This document shows positions 33,914 through 46,000 of a stretch of 64,000 bases of DNA, piece after piece. How positions within the stretch are numbered: position 1 is the first letter of the stretch; each line of letters starts with the position of its first letter. The notes below the pieces were generated by a model that was not told the DNA's origin, searched no databases, and worked only from the letters and a program-made list of their open reading frames with translations. The DNA is from Agapanthus africanus. Lineage: Eukaryota; Streptophyta; Magnoliopsida; Asparagales; Amaryllidaceae. Position numbers and translations under genes: made by a program. The DNA is taken from NCBI GenBank assembly GCA_030015575.1, contig CM057342.1, positions 261,850,867 through 261,914,866 on the forward strand, in the 5' to 3' direction.

Positions 33914-36108
33914 GACCCCCTACCCTCTCATCTCAAAACATTAGGTTTACTCTCTTGAAATTTCCACAAGAAAGGTGTGTTTTGAAACCGAGTTCACGGC
34001 GAAGCGCTGACGGATTTCCGGCGACGTTCTTTGAAGCAACCGGCGACGAAACAAAGCCTCGACCACTCACCATGTTCCTCTATACTCGTTAGTATAGATC
34101 GAAGCCTGTAACTCCCGTTCTTTTCTCCTTTCTACTTTTCAAAAATACGGAATTTTGAAACCAGACGGAAATCGGAACAAACCGATTTCCGATTCGGTTT
34201 TTCTACAAAATCTCACTTGTCACCAATTCCACAATACCTAAATATACTCATGATGACTATTAATCACATAACAATTAATTTGGACAAAGTTTCTCACATG
34301 AAATGATAACTTTTCTGTAATATCGTATTCTTTTCACATTAATACCATAATGTTTATTTTTCTTATTCTAATCAATTCCATCATTCCTAAACATTCTCAT
34401 CTTGATCACTAAACTTGTAAAAATCAATTTGAATGAGTTTTCACACATGAAATGATAACTTTTGCACCCTCATGTTTAGTTTATCATATTTAACCCCTAA
34501 ACTTCACTATACCTTAAAATAAATCACGAGGTAGTGACTTACCTCCACACACACGCAAATACAACCCTAGTTGATATCATCAAAACTTAGAATACGAAAA
34601 TACAAGACTTTACATTAAAATACCATAATTTTCATAAAAACCATTCTTAAAGATTTTAGATTTGTTACACTTTTTAGTAAATATTTCTTACTAGGAAAAT
34701 ACGATAAGTTGTGGACATCGATCGTTTATCTAAACTGACTTTGTGGTGTTTAGGCTAGGCAAGTGAGCTTGGGTAACTTTAAAAGGCCCGCCTCACGATT
34801 CGTGAGCGGATCCCTCCCTCCTCACTTGTACTTACCTGGCCACAATTGGCGGTGAAGAGACGATTTGAGGCTTCTAATGACTTGTCGTTTAGACCTTTAG
34901 AAATAGGCTAGTTGGCTTAGGGAACCCTAGAAACTAAAATACGGAAATTTACATCCTTTTACAAATAAATACCTTATCTTTATAAAACCGTTTTCTAAAT
35001 GAATAGTATTTATTAAACCTTTCCAAAGCGCCGCTACAACCCACCTTTGGGGATCCCGTTAGGGATAGTACGGTTTATCGTGCACCCGCGGGCTAGTAGT
35101 GCGAGATTCAGACCTCCGCAAGGAGAATTCGGTCTCGAAAGGTTTAAAATACGACATTTAAGAAAAAATGAGATTTTTGGAAAATAAAATGTTTATATAA
35201 AATTATTCTTGTATTAACATATGTATATTTATCATTTAAACACCTATTTTATTATAAGATAAAAGTTTCCACTTTTTAAAAAAATTACAAGATTAAAAGT
35301 TACATTAAAATACCATGAGTTTCAAATAAATCAATATTATAAATTAATACTTTTATTAGGATATATTCACTAGAATAACACAAATAAAATCCACACTCAT
35401 TATAACTATAAAGATGAATAACAAATACTTGAGATGTATTTTGAAAACTATACAAAAGTACTTTTTACATAAAACCCCTCAAGTTATATAAATTACAATA
35501 AGGACCCTAACAATTATAGAACTTCAAATTACCTTTCTTTTAGTCTGACTCGGGTTAGAGTCTGACTATTTCTGACTTGAATATAATTCAAGTCAATCTA
35601 TATTCTTTAATATTCCAACTCAATATGAATACATGAATCCCTGAATCCAGTTAACAATCTATTCAACATGACTGAATCAAACCATGGATATACATCCATT
35701 ATTCCTTTATTCCAATTACCTGATACAATCCGTTTACTGATATCATGGTTTTGGTCAGTCATCCAACTTACATAAAATAATACAACAATACTGTTAAAAC
35801 ACTACGGGGTTTAAGGGGTAGATTAGTACGGAAGGTGTTAAAGGTGGCACGAGGTAGTCAGATTAAGACACCTAACCTATATTCTATTGCTGTTGTACCG
35901 TGACTTAACGGTTCCTTGTGCTTTCCGTTTACCCTGGTCTCTAGCATATAGAGACCTCCTCGTATACACTGGCATCCTTCTGTACCAAGCTACAAACAAC
36001 AGCGTTGACATAACATTACAACAATAGTTTACACTTTAAAAATGCATCTTCTTATTCTGTCTTCTCTACTTCCCTCTTACTTTTGAGACTTACCGAGCGA
36101 TCTGTTCG

Positions 36109-36148
36109 CTGACGACATTCTGTTTCTCTCTTCTTTGAATGTCGTCAG
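36109..36148 (+). other. 12-bp perfect hairpin in the Gyp-D LTR
   Basis: CTGACGACATTC (36109-36120) is perfectly complementary to GAATGTCGTCAG (36137-36148). The loop is 16 nt and pyrimidine-rich. The 3' LTR has the same at 54938-54977. It lies about 180 bp before AATAAA, probably in the transcribed terminal part. Confidence 0.75.
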
Positions 36149-36222
36149 GTGACTTGGACCCGGCAGAAATTGAGCCATCACCAGAAGACTTGGAGCAGTT
36201 TACTCAAGACCCTGCAGTATAA
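36139..36222 (+). CDS. Possible 27-residue acidic open frame in the Gyp-D LTR
   Basis: The frame starts at the ATG inside the second hairpin arm and reads MSSGDLDPAEIEPSPEDLEQ and then seven more residues. The 3' LTR copy at 54968-55051 is open too and differs by Ile to Val and Val to Ile. It may be chance; no known peptide recognised. Confidence 0.3.
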   Translation: MSSGDLDPAEIEPSPEDLEQFTQDPAV

Positions 36223-36330
36223 TTTTATTATACACTTTTCTTTTCAGTACTTTTCATTTCTTGTTATGCCATTGTTTAGGTATCTTTATTTCAGTTATAT
36301 TTCCTTTTCATGTATTGTACAAAGAATGTT

Positions 36331-36340
36331 AATAAATAAA
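36331..36340 (+). terminator. Poly(A) signal of the Gyp-D LTR
   Basis: Two overlapping AATAAA motifs, about 145 bp before the LTR end. The same sequence is in the 3' LTR. Confidence 0.6.
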
Positions 36341-36483
36341 AGTTGCTGTTCTTTTTATACTCTTGTCTCTTGTGTATCTATTTCTATATTGTTTAGCTAC
36401 GCTTAGCTTATGTACTTCTGAGTACATACGTAGCGGACCTCATCGCGCTCACTTCGCCGTACACTGGGAAGCGGGGCGTGACA

Positions 36484-36694
36484 GGTTTTGTTGGTGACCC
36501 ATGCAGGTCAGAACTGTATGAATCCCTGTCATGCAGTTCTGGTCTGCGTGAACAACCTAAGCAATATAACACAAGAACCAGCAACTAAAACATTCTTTAC
36601 AATTCATGTTCCTTGAATCTTGCAAATTTCTATTCCTTGAATCTTATCATTTCATGTATTTGAATCTGTCCTAACCCGAATTTTCTTCAACGTT
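36484..36694 (+). other. Gyp-D leader with an unusual primer site and a hairpin
   Basis: TTGGTGACCC stands 7-8 nt after the LTR, the place where Gyp-E has TGGTATCAGAGCC. It could be a site for another tRNA. A 14-nt arm at 36503-36516 pairs at 12 positions with 36534-36547, both containing the core CAGAACTG/CAGTTCTG. Confidence 0.5.
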
Positions 36695-37950
36695 ATGGAT
36701 TCCCCGAACAACACCAGCACCAACATCAACAACACCCCTTCAGCACTACCTCTTACACCAGCTATTTCTGCACCACCCACTGAAACAATACTATTTGAGG
36801 CGATCCGCAGTCTTCTCGAGGGACAACAACAACTTCTGAACCGTTCCGAGACTGATGCACCGGGAGTAAAGCAATTCAGGGCTTTACATCCCAAACAGTT
36901 CTCTGGTAAAGGAAGCCCTCTTGAAGCGGAAGAATGGGCACAAAGCATCGAAGACGATCTGGCAGCAGCTCAAGTGCCAGACAACGCTTGGGTCCGTGTA
37001 GCAAAACTACAGCTCACGGATAATGCTCGCAACTAGTGGAAGGCGGAAGAAAGCCGTCTGGTACAGCCGATTGAATGGAAGACCTTTCGCGAGAAGTTCG
37101 ATGCGAAATATTTCCCTGTGACTGCCAGGTTTGCTATGGAGCAGCAGTTTATTCATCTACAACAAGGTTCAATGTGGGATAAATCAGTAGATGAATACGA
37201 TGCTGAATTCACCATGTTAAGCCGGTAAGATATGTCACAATAGTTCAATTTTTAAATATCACATACTACACAGCTAACACAATCTTTAAATAGATTCGCG
37301 GCACACTTGATACCGACGGACGAGATCAGAGCCCGTTGCTTTCAACAAGGTTTAGACACAGAGATTAAGGCTGCTCTAGCCACAGGAAAGTTTTTGACTC
37401 ATGAGGAAGCTCTAGAAGCTGCCCGCAGTTATGAGGCAGTGATAAAAGAGAGGGGCAGACCTCAGTCTGCAGGAGTCAAACGCCGTGCCAACCAGATGGT
37501 AGGTGGAGCCTCGTCCAGACCATCTTTCGTGCCAAGGCGACCCGGAGTACCAACCCATCGTCCTAGGCCAGCCTTTTGCACCTACTGCAAGAGAACTGGA
37601 CATATGATGAAGGACTGCCGTCGAGCCAACCGCCTTTGCTTAGTCTGCGGCTCAGCTACTCACGATATTGGGTCTTGTCCCCAAAGACAGAACCCAGTTG
37701 CTGCAACCAGGCCAGCAATTAACTATCCGCAGCGACCAGCTTTTCAGGCACCTACTCCCAGACTTGCACTGCCTGCACCACCCAGGGGACCACAAGCTGC
37801 ACCACCTCCTCGACAGTTCCATCAAGCTCAAAGGAACGTTCCGAGGAATGCTCCTCAGGCCAGGAGGAATGTGCCAAAGCGCCAGGCTTTCATGATGTCT
37901 GTGGAAGAAGCTGAGGCCACTGGCCAAGTCATTACTGGTAAACTTCCTTC
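36695..37950 (+). pseudogene. gag: Gyp-D gag region
   Basis: The region begins with a Ser/Thr/Pro/Asn-rich N-terminus (MDSPNNTSTN). It continues with the FSG...EAEEWAQSIEDDL block typical of plant gypsy capsid proteins. It ends with two CCHC zinc knuckles: CTYCKRTGHMMKDC and CLVCGSATHDIGSC, near 37578-37680, used for binding element RNA. A Pro/Gln/Arg-rich tail follows. The product would be the capsid and nucleocapsid protein of the particle. The region is broken and is a fossil. Confidence 0.85.
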
Positions 37951-37979
37951 TTAAACTTATTTTTAGTCTTGTTTACCTA

Positions 37980-38675
37980 CACACTTTCCCTATACCTGAA
38001 ACCTATCCCGTATACCTTAGGTACAATCCTAGTAGCTTCACTACCTGCACTTGCACTGTTTGATACTGGAGCATCCCACTGTTTTATGTCGCAACGGTTT
38101 GACCGAACCCATGCGATTCCAGTCTCACCGCTTGTATCCAACTGGAACGTCAGTTCCGGAAATGGCGTTCTAAAGGAAACTATGGGATACAGCCTGTGTC
38201 CAGTCATCGTCTGCAGTCGAGAGTTTTATGCTGACTTCAAAGTACTGGACATACCGAACTTCGATGTGGTTCTAGGAATGGACTGGCTTGGAACCTTTTA
38301 TGCTACCATCGACTGTCGTCAAAGGAGGGTAGTATTCGAGATCCCAGACCATCCGGTCTTCTATTTCAAGAGTGAAGATCATACCCTGGAGCCAAGTACC
38401 TACAAAGCGAAGCCAAGAGAAGCAGTAGTTGCAGCAGCTCAAGCAGAGGAGGAATTAAGACCAGAGGTAGTTCGAGAGTTCGATGATGTATTTCCTGACG
38501 ATATATCAGGTTTGCCTCCCGATCGAGCTCTTGAATTCAGTATTGACTTAGTACCAGGAGTACAACCAGTGATCAAAGCACCTTATAGACTAAGTCCGGA
38601 AGGATTGAAGGAAGTCCGAACACAATTGGACGAATTACTGGCGAAAGGATGGATTCGTCCCAGCACTTCAAGTTG
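37980..38675 (+). pseudogene. pol: Gyp-D protease region and start of reverse transcriptase
   Basis: ALFDTGASHCF near 38055-38088 is the aspartic protease active site (DTGA). The second conserved block VVLGMDWLG is near 38262-38292. The link FDDVFPDDISGLPPDR and the start of reverse transcriptase (ELLAKGWIRPS) follow. Gyp-E is inserted there and pol resumes at 49373. Confidence 0.88.
38671..38675. repeat. Target-site duplication AGTTG, left of Gyp-E
   Basis: Matches 49368-49372. Confidence 0.95.
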
Positions 38676-39254
38676 TGTAACACCCGAGCCCAATACTACT
38701 ATTTTCTGTTACTGTTTGAGCATTAATGTGGTACTCAGTTCATTTAGCTTGCCTGTTTGTCACTTCCTGTAAAATTCTATCTGGCAAAGTAATTTCTGCA
38801 TATAACAAATTTTAGCATCTAAAATAAAATTAAAAATATCCATCTTGGCTTACTCGACACCCCTTGTTTTGTGGTAGCGTCCGTGTTTTGTGTTCTCGTC
38901 CTGTTCAGTGAAACGGGCGAGTTTGGACGGCTACGCGCATGTACAGGTGTCCGTCTTGGGGGTATGCTTTTTAATCATAAAACACCTCATTTTAAAATTT
39001 GGAACCCGCTTAAAATCCTATTATTTAAATTTCAAATTTTTGGACCCAACCCGGACGCGATTTGAAAATGTTTTGTTTAGCGCCAAAATCCCAAATTTTA
39101 ATAATTTTAAAACCTCGTATATAATCCCTAACTTATATTCATAACACTGTTAATTTAATCTTCAAAAATCTTTTAAATATTCTTTTTAAAACCTCTGAAT
39201 CTTTCCCAGCCAATCACGAGGCATATAATTCCCCGTGGGCCCCATCGCATATCT

Positions 39255-39321
39255 TTCTCTCTCTCTATCTTTCTCTCTCTCCCTCTCTCTAACTTTCTCT
39301 CTCTCCCATATATATATATAA
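39255..39321 (+). promoter_or_regulatory. CT-rich run and TATA box of the Gyp-E LTR
   Basis: A (CT)n-rich run leads into alternating TA at 39309-39320, then CT-rich sequence. The 3' LTR copy is about 47028-47100. It is the only strong TATA-like site before the GC-rich stretch, so the likely core promoter. Confidence 0.65.
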
Positions 39322-40850
39322 TTTCCTCTCCTCTCGTTTCTTTTCATCACGAGCAGAAACCCATCGTGAGAAAACCCTTTGGCTGAACCCTAGCCACCTT
39401 CAACCCCGTCGCCGCCGGCACCACCCTAGCCGGTCTCGTCGTCTCCTCGCCCTCACCCGAGTCTCCCTCTCTTCGCCATCTCCTCCCTCTTCCTTGTTTA
39501 CCCGAGCCTCCACCCTCGCAACCCATCGCCGGCGGCATCTCGTCGTCGCCATCCGCGCCACCACCAGCACCTTCCTCACCACCTGCGCCCTCCAGCACCA
39601 CCGACCATTTCCTCTCCCTCTCCGTTTCTCCTTTCCCTGCATCAGCGTTCCCTACCCGAGCCCTCAACGCCGTCACCGCCGCAACCCAGCGCCGGCACCA
39701 CCATCGTCGCCCACACCTCCTCACTTCACCATCATCCTTCTCACCTCGCTCATCTTCCTTTCGTTGCCGATCCAAGATCCTGTACCCGAGCAGCCGACTT
39801 ATCGAGCACTGCATCCATCATCGCCCCGTCATCTCGGAAGTCGACCGAGCACCACCTTGATCCCAGTGGAGCCCTTGCTGTTATCGTGTCGCGTGGGTTC
39901 GCGCCTCCGTTCTCGTGATCGTCATTCTTCGAGGCAAGTATTCGATACTTGCTTACATGCTACCGAAACTTTAAACTTACCCTAATATTTATCTGTGATC
40001 TAATAGTCTATTGTTAATAAATCATCTTATATACATTGCTTTCCGTTTAACCCTAGTAGCATGCCAAATTGATTATTTTCTTATTAAAACCCTATTTAGA
40101 AGTGATAACAGTGGAGTTCCAATTAACCGTATCAGGCTCCGCAGTACCTTTATGTTTTCGAACCTAAGACTTAATCTCGCATCGAATTATTCATACCTAA
40201 CGACCCCGTACATGATAGATTACATTTTGATTTACTGCTATGGTGCTTTTATTCTAGTTTAGCCTATCAGATATTCATGTACAACTTAAACCGGTCAAAT
40301 TACAATTGCATTCTTTAAACAGATTATACATGTCGTTGCATTCTTAGAACACTCAATGTTTTATTAACCTGATTCCAGTAGTTACATTTACTATTCTGTA
40401 TTCACGTTATATTGACACCATTTATTTAACACGATTGAAAACTGTACCGCTAGATAATAAATCCGCTTTATTGCTTTACGCATTGATTAGATCTTGATGT
40501 TTGCTTATATCTGATTGTGAGCACACCCACGATATTGTTTATATCTTGACCTGACATGGCTACATATATACATATTGATACACCTGACATGGTACCGGAT
40601 ACTGTTGACTTGACCTGATGTACCATGACCCGACCTGTTACCTGATCTTGTGTCTAATGCCAACAAACCTGACATGTAGTCCTCATGGACCGCCCCTGTT
40701 GTCTATCCAGACAAACCTGCTTTTACCTGATCCTGTGTTGGCATTAGTTCTTGATTACTGAATACCTGACTTGACACACATAACTTAGGGGTATGGGAAA
40801 ATCAAAGGTGAAACCTGACTTGTAACTCGACAGTTCACTACCTGTCCTGA

Positions 40851-41038
40851 GTGTACACATTCCTGTTTTGTGCCTAGCGGCATGTCTCGGTTTCAGCCGA
40901 GAATATTGTGGCCGTGGTCCCGGTTATGTACGGGATACTATCGAGTGTACACATTCCTGTTTTGTGCCTAGCGGCATGTCTCGGCTGCTGCCGAGAATAT
41001 TGTGGCCGTGGTCCCGGGTATGTACGGGATACTATTGA
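40851..41038 (+). repeat. 94-bp tandem pair in the Gyp-E 5' LTR
   Basis: GTGTACACATTCCTGTTTTG starts at 40851 and 40945. Each unit has CTCGG...CCGAG and CCCGG...CGGGA short inverted repeats. The 3' LTR has both units at 48632 and 48726. Confidence 0.9.
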
Positions 41039-41595
41039 GTTACATCGACGATTCATCAATTGATTTCGAAGACTTTAGACCAGAAAACCTGATAGAACAG
41101 TTTAGTTACCCACTACACACTACCCTGCACTGCTTATTTCACATTATTGCTTTATTCATGTCTATTTTGCATTGCCTATTACATTGTTCATGTTATATTA
41201 CTGGTTGACATGACGCGCTGACGTCTGGGTTTTGCATGGCCCAGATTCTGTACCACTGTCGCAGTCCGAGCAGGAGTGCTTCAGCCAGCAGGCTGAGTTG
41301 TGAGTTCAGGAGTGGTTAGTTTTATTTCCTGCATTTATTTCCTGATGTGAGCCCACATTATGGGACACACCTTTCAGTTATTTGTATTGGATCATTTGTT
41401 TCCGCACTTATTTATTATTGACTCTTGTTATTCTGGATTATGTACATGTTTTTAGATAGTTTTATCTTGTTCTTGATATCTCTACAGCCGTAATATGACT
41501 GTGGATGGATACTTCCTACCCACAGGTAGCATGGTTGGTTATGTCACGTGCCCAATCTAGCGTACTCTGGGAAGCGGGGCATGACATGGTTCTTT

Positions 41596-41608
41596 TGGTA
41601 TCAGAGCC
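41596..41608 (+). other. Gyp-E primer-binding site
   Basis: TGGTATCAGAGCC lies 9 nt after the 5' LTR. It is complementary to the 3' end of initiator tRNA-Met. Confidence 0.92.
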
Positions 41609-41961
41609 ATAGGTTAGTTGGGTTGATTCTTTTGTAGTTGGGTATTGTACCCAATACACGAATCAGAATGCCCGTGCTTAGGAAACATGTCCTGCCACTT
41701 TGCCGTTTACCATTCTTGAATCACATTCTTCCTGATTATACCTTTTACGACGTGCAAACTTACTTTGCATGTCGACTCGAAAAACATGATTTCTTGTTAT
41801 CTCTAGGACTTAGGCGACTTGGGTGGAGTTAAGTAATTGTGGCTATAATACCGCGGCATAGTTACAATGCGGTACTCTATTTAAGTATCTTGGAGTTCTA
41901 GCCTTGATCTATATATTAAATCTATCATCATGTTAATGTTGGGTGTTTTGATTTCAGGAAT

Positions 41962-43060
41962 ATGGCAGATAAGAATTTCAAGACGTACCAGAGGCGTATG
42001 GACGAAGCCGCCATACTTGGGGTAATAAGAGGAATGCTAGAAAATCAGAAGAGGCAGACTGAGCTGATCCAGCAGCAAGCAGATTCGTTTCAGGAAGGTT
42101 TGCAGATCGTTCAGCAGTCTGTAAACAACGCTGGAGCTAAACCAGTTGACCGAGTAGGGACCGTGGCAGACTTCAGACGTTTGGGTCCGTCTACATTCAC
42201 TGGTTTGGAGGAGCCGTTGCCAGCCAAGCAGTGGCTAGTTGATACGGAGAATTTTCTGATTGCGGCACAGATTCCAGAGGACAAAAGAGTTGATGTGGTA
42301 CGCATTCAGTTAATGGACTACGCCCGAGAATGGTGGCTTGTGGAGGAGACCCGTTTGCCCAAGCCGATCAAGTGGGTGGATTTTTCTAAGAGTTTCCTGG
42401 AGAAGTTCTTCCCGCGGACTGTACGGGAGGAAATGGAAGAAAAATTTATTGGGCTAAGGCAGAATGGAGCACCCGTGGACGTGCATGTAGCAGAGTGGAC
42501 GAGACTCAGCAGATTCGCTGGACCTTTAGTCGCCAACGATGCAGACAGGGCACGAAGGTTCATGCGCAGTTTGGATGTGGACATCCAGAGGCAGATTGTC
42601 TCCCTGGGTTTGACCACTTTCTCACAGGTTCTTACGGTAGCTCGGGAACAACAGAGTTTATCTGGGATGAAAGGGAGCTTGCAGCAGACAGCAGTTGCGG
42701 CCAGGAAGCCCGCATTTGTACCTAACCGAGCTCATGGTCGCAAGGGTATTCCAGTGGACCGTCGCGGTGTAGCACCAATGAAGAAGCCTATGATCGTTGA
42801 TCGAAGAAAGAGCATGAATTGTAACTACTGCAATTTACCTGGCCACATGCAAAAGGATTGTCGAAGGAGGCTGGGACTCTGTTTGGTTTATGGAGCGGCA
42901 GATCACGCCGTTAATGCTTGTCCTTCGAAGCTTCATACGAGAGATGATTTTCAGATGCCTCCGCAGAGACCATTCCAAGGGCAGAAACAGCTGACTCAAG
43001 GACCTAATCAGGCTCGAGCTTTTACCTTGACAGCTGAGGAAGCCAAGGCATCAGGAGAAG
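41962..43060 (+). CDS. gag: Gyp-E gag
   Basis: An open frame from MADKNFKTYQ carries the gypsy capsid block (LGPSTFTGLEEPLPAKQWL near residues 75-95, then AREWW and FFPRTVREEMEEKF). A CCHC zinc knuckle CNYCNLPGHMQKDC (42820-42861) follows, then a second, altered knuckle-like stretch ending HAVNACPS. The product would form the particle shell and bind element RNA. The frame runs on into protease without a stop between, as is usual in this family. The element as a whole is broken. Confidence 0.88.
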
Positions 43061-43079
43061 TGGTTTCAGGTACTTTACT

Positions 43080-46000
43080 CGTTCATGGTTTTCCCGCATT
43101 GGCATTATTTGATTCTGGTGCATCCCACTGTTTTAAGTCATCCAAATTTATAACTACACACTCGATTACTTGCACGACCCTGTCTAGTTTCTGGGACATA
43201 CATACTGGGAATGGGAAAATCATATCTAGTAGGGAGTGTAAGAATTGTACGGTTGTTGTGTGCGGACGGGAACTCTTTGCAGATTTCTTGGTGATAGATA
43301 CGGGCAGCTATGAAGTCGTCTTGGGAATGGATTTTCTTGGCACTTTCCATGCTCACATTGACTGTAGGGCAAAGAAAGTAATTTTCCAGATTTCCGGACA
43401 TCCCGAGTTTACCTTCACTGGAGGAAGCAGTTCTGTCGGGCCAGTCGAGTTTAGGGCTAGGCCGACAAACAATATTCTTGCAGGAATGGAAGTTGATAGT
43501 AGTGAAGAGCTGGCGGTTGTTCGCGATTTTATGGACGTATTTGAAGATATATCGGGTTTACCACCGAAGCGAGACGTAGAGTTCACAATTGATCTTATTC
43601 CTGGTGCAGCGCCAGTATCTAAAGCGTATTATCCAATGGCACCAGTAGAATTGGAAGAAGTTAAGAAACAGGTTGCTGAATTGCTTGAGAAGGGTTGGAT
43701 TCGAAGCAGTAACTCACCTTAGGGAGCTCCAGTTCTTCTAGTAAAGAAGAAGGATGGCACGAGAAGGATATGCATCGACTATCGAGAATTAAACCGGGTG
43801 ACTATTAAGAACAGGTACCCGATCCCTCGCATTGGAGAACTCTTTGAGCAGCTTAGTTGCGCGAGGGTATTCTCGAAGCTGGATTTGCGATTCGGATATC
43901 ATCAGGTTCGAGTGAAAGCTGAAGATATTTGCAAGACGGCGTTCCGAACTCGGTATAGACATTACGAGTACCTAGTGATGCCCTTCGGAGTAACGAATGC
44001 GCCGGCAGTATTCATGGACTTGATGAACCGAATCTTCTCACCGTTCTTGGACCAGTTTATCGTGGTATTCATTGACTATATTCTGGTTTACTCGAAGAGT
44101 TTTGAGGAGCATGCTGAGCATTTGAAGATCGCACTGCAGACGTTGAGACAGGAGAAACTGTATGCGAAGATGAGTAAGTGCGAATTTTGGCTGGAGGAAG
44201 TGAAGTTTCTGGGGCATGTTGTGTCGGGCGATGGAATCGCCGTCGATCCCGAAAAGATTGCAGCAGTTTGAGATTGGCCTATTCCAAAGAATGTTGCGGA
44301 GATAAGAAGTTTTCTTGGATTAGCTGGATACTACAGGAGATTTGTGGAGAACTTTGCTCGTCTGGCGGAGCCGTTGACTAAGCTTACGCACAAGGAGGTA
44401 CCTTTTGTATGGACGGATAAGTGTGCGTTAGCTTTTGAGACGTTGAAGCAGAAGTTGATAACCGCCCCTATTCTGACCGTGCCAGACAATTCCAGAGGAT
44501 TGGTGATTCACAGCGACGTATCTGGGAAAGGATTGGGATGTGTTTTGATGCAGCATGGGAAGGTTGTAGCGTACGCATCGAGACAATTAAGGACCCATGA
44601 GAAGAATTATCCAACTCATGACTTGGAGCTTGCGGCTGTGATCTTCGCTTTGAAGATTTGGAGACACTACCTTTTGGGCGAGAGAGTCGAAGTTTTTACA
44701 GATCACAAGAGTTTGAAGTATTGTTCACTCAGAAGGAGCTGAATATGAGGCAGCGTAGATGGTTAGAGCTGATGGCTGACTACGACCTTGATCTTAAGTA
44801 CCATCCGGGGAAAGTTAACGTCGTGCCGGATGCGCTTAGTCGGTTACCAGCAATTCAAGTGTTAACTACGCAGAAGGAGATCATTGCAGATTTTCGAAGA
44901 TTTGACTTGGAGGTTGTGCTACCATGTTCTACGGGACAGTTGATGCAGTTGCAAGTACAGTCGTCTTTAATTGAGAAAATTAAAGCAGTACAATCGCAGG
45001 ATCTTAGACTACAAAAGTTTCGAGAGCAGGCTGAAGCTGGACTACGAACAGATTTACTGGTCCACGAAGATGGTTCGTTGAGGTATGGTAGCCGTTTGTG
45101 TGTGCCAAAGGGTGATGTTCGTGAAGAGCTTATGAAGGAGGAACACAGTTCAGCTTATTCTGTACATCCAGGAGGCACAAAGATGTACCAAGATATTCGA
45201 CAGCATTTCTGGTGGGAAGGCATGAAACAGGAGATTGCTCATTTTGTGGCTAAGTGCTTGGTGTGTCAGCAAGTTAAGGCTGAACATCAAAGGGTTGCTG
45301 GTTTATTACAACCACTTCCGATTCCTCAGTAGAAGTGGGAACATATAACCATGGATTTCGTGACGGCTTTACCGCGGAGTCCAAAGGGCAACAATGCAGT
45401 ATGGATGATTGTTGATCGGTTGACCAAGGCAGCTCACTTTATTCCTTTCCGGGTTGGTCAATCAATGGAGACTTTGGCAGAGCGGTACATGCAGGAGATT
45501 GTAAGATTGCATGGAGTACCGGTGAGCATCGTGTCCGATCGGGACACTCGGTTCTTATCACACTTCGAGAGAAGTTTACAGGAAAGTTTGGGGACTCGAT
45601 TGAAGTTTAGCACAGCTTATCATCCTCAAACTGATGGTCAGTCGGAGAGAACGATCCAAACTCTTGAAGATATGTTGAGAGCATGCATGTTGGACTTCAA
45701 GGGTTCGTGGGAGGATCATCTACACTTGGTGGAGTTTTCTTACAACAACAGTTTTCAAGCAACTATCCAGATGGCTCCGTTTGAAGCTTTGTATGGTCGT
45801 AAATGCCGTTCACCTGTTTGTTGGGATGATGTCGGTGAACGAAGATTGTTGGGACCAGATTTGATGGTGCAGACAGTTGAGAAGGTTAACACTATTAGAA
45901 ATCATATGAAAGCAGCTCAAGACAGACAGAAGAGTTGGGCTGACACGTCAAGAAGACCTCTAGAGTTCGCCGTGGGTGATTTGGTATTCTTGAAGATATC

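Larger units (their letters stand above)
33361..36483 (+). repeat. Gyp-D 5' LTR
   Basis: Ends are TGTAACAACTCC and GGGGCGTGACA. Inside are a tRNA-like segment, a TATA box, a 12-bp hairpin, a 27-codon open frame and AATAAA signals, listed separately. The rest is AT-rich and non-coding. Confidence 0.94.
38676..41586 (+). repeat. Gyp-E 5' LTR
   Basis: Ends are TGTAACACCCGAGCCC and GGGGCATGACA. In order it contains a CT-rich run and TATA box, a GC-rich Pro/Ser/Arg-type stretch (39400-39940), a field of ACCTGAC words (40550-40830) and a 94-bp tandem pair. Confidence 0.95.

Noticed and set aside
39494-39985. Possible host gene encoding a Ser/Pro/Arg-rich protein
   Set aside because: It is part of the Gyp-E LTR and recurs in the other LTR; several overlapping frames are open from composition alone. 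Kept only as a low-interest finding.
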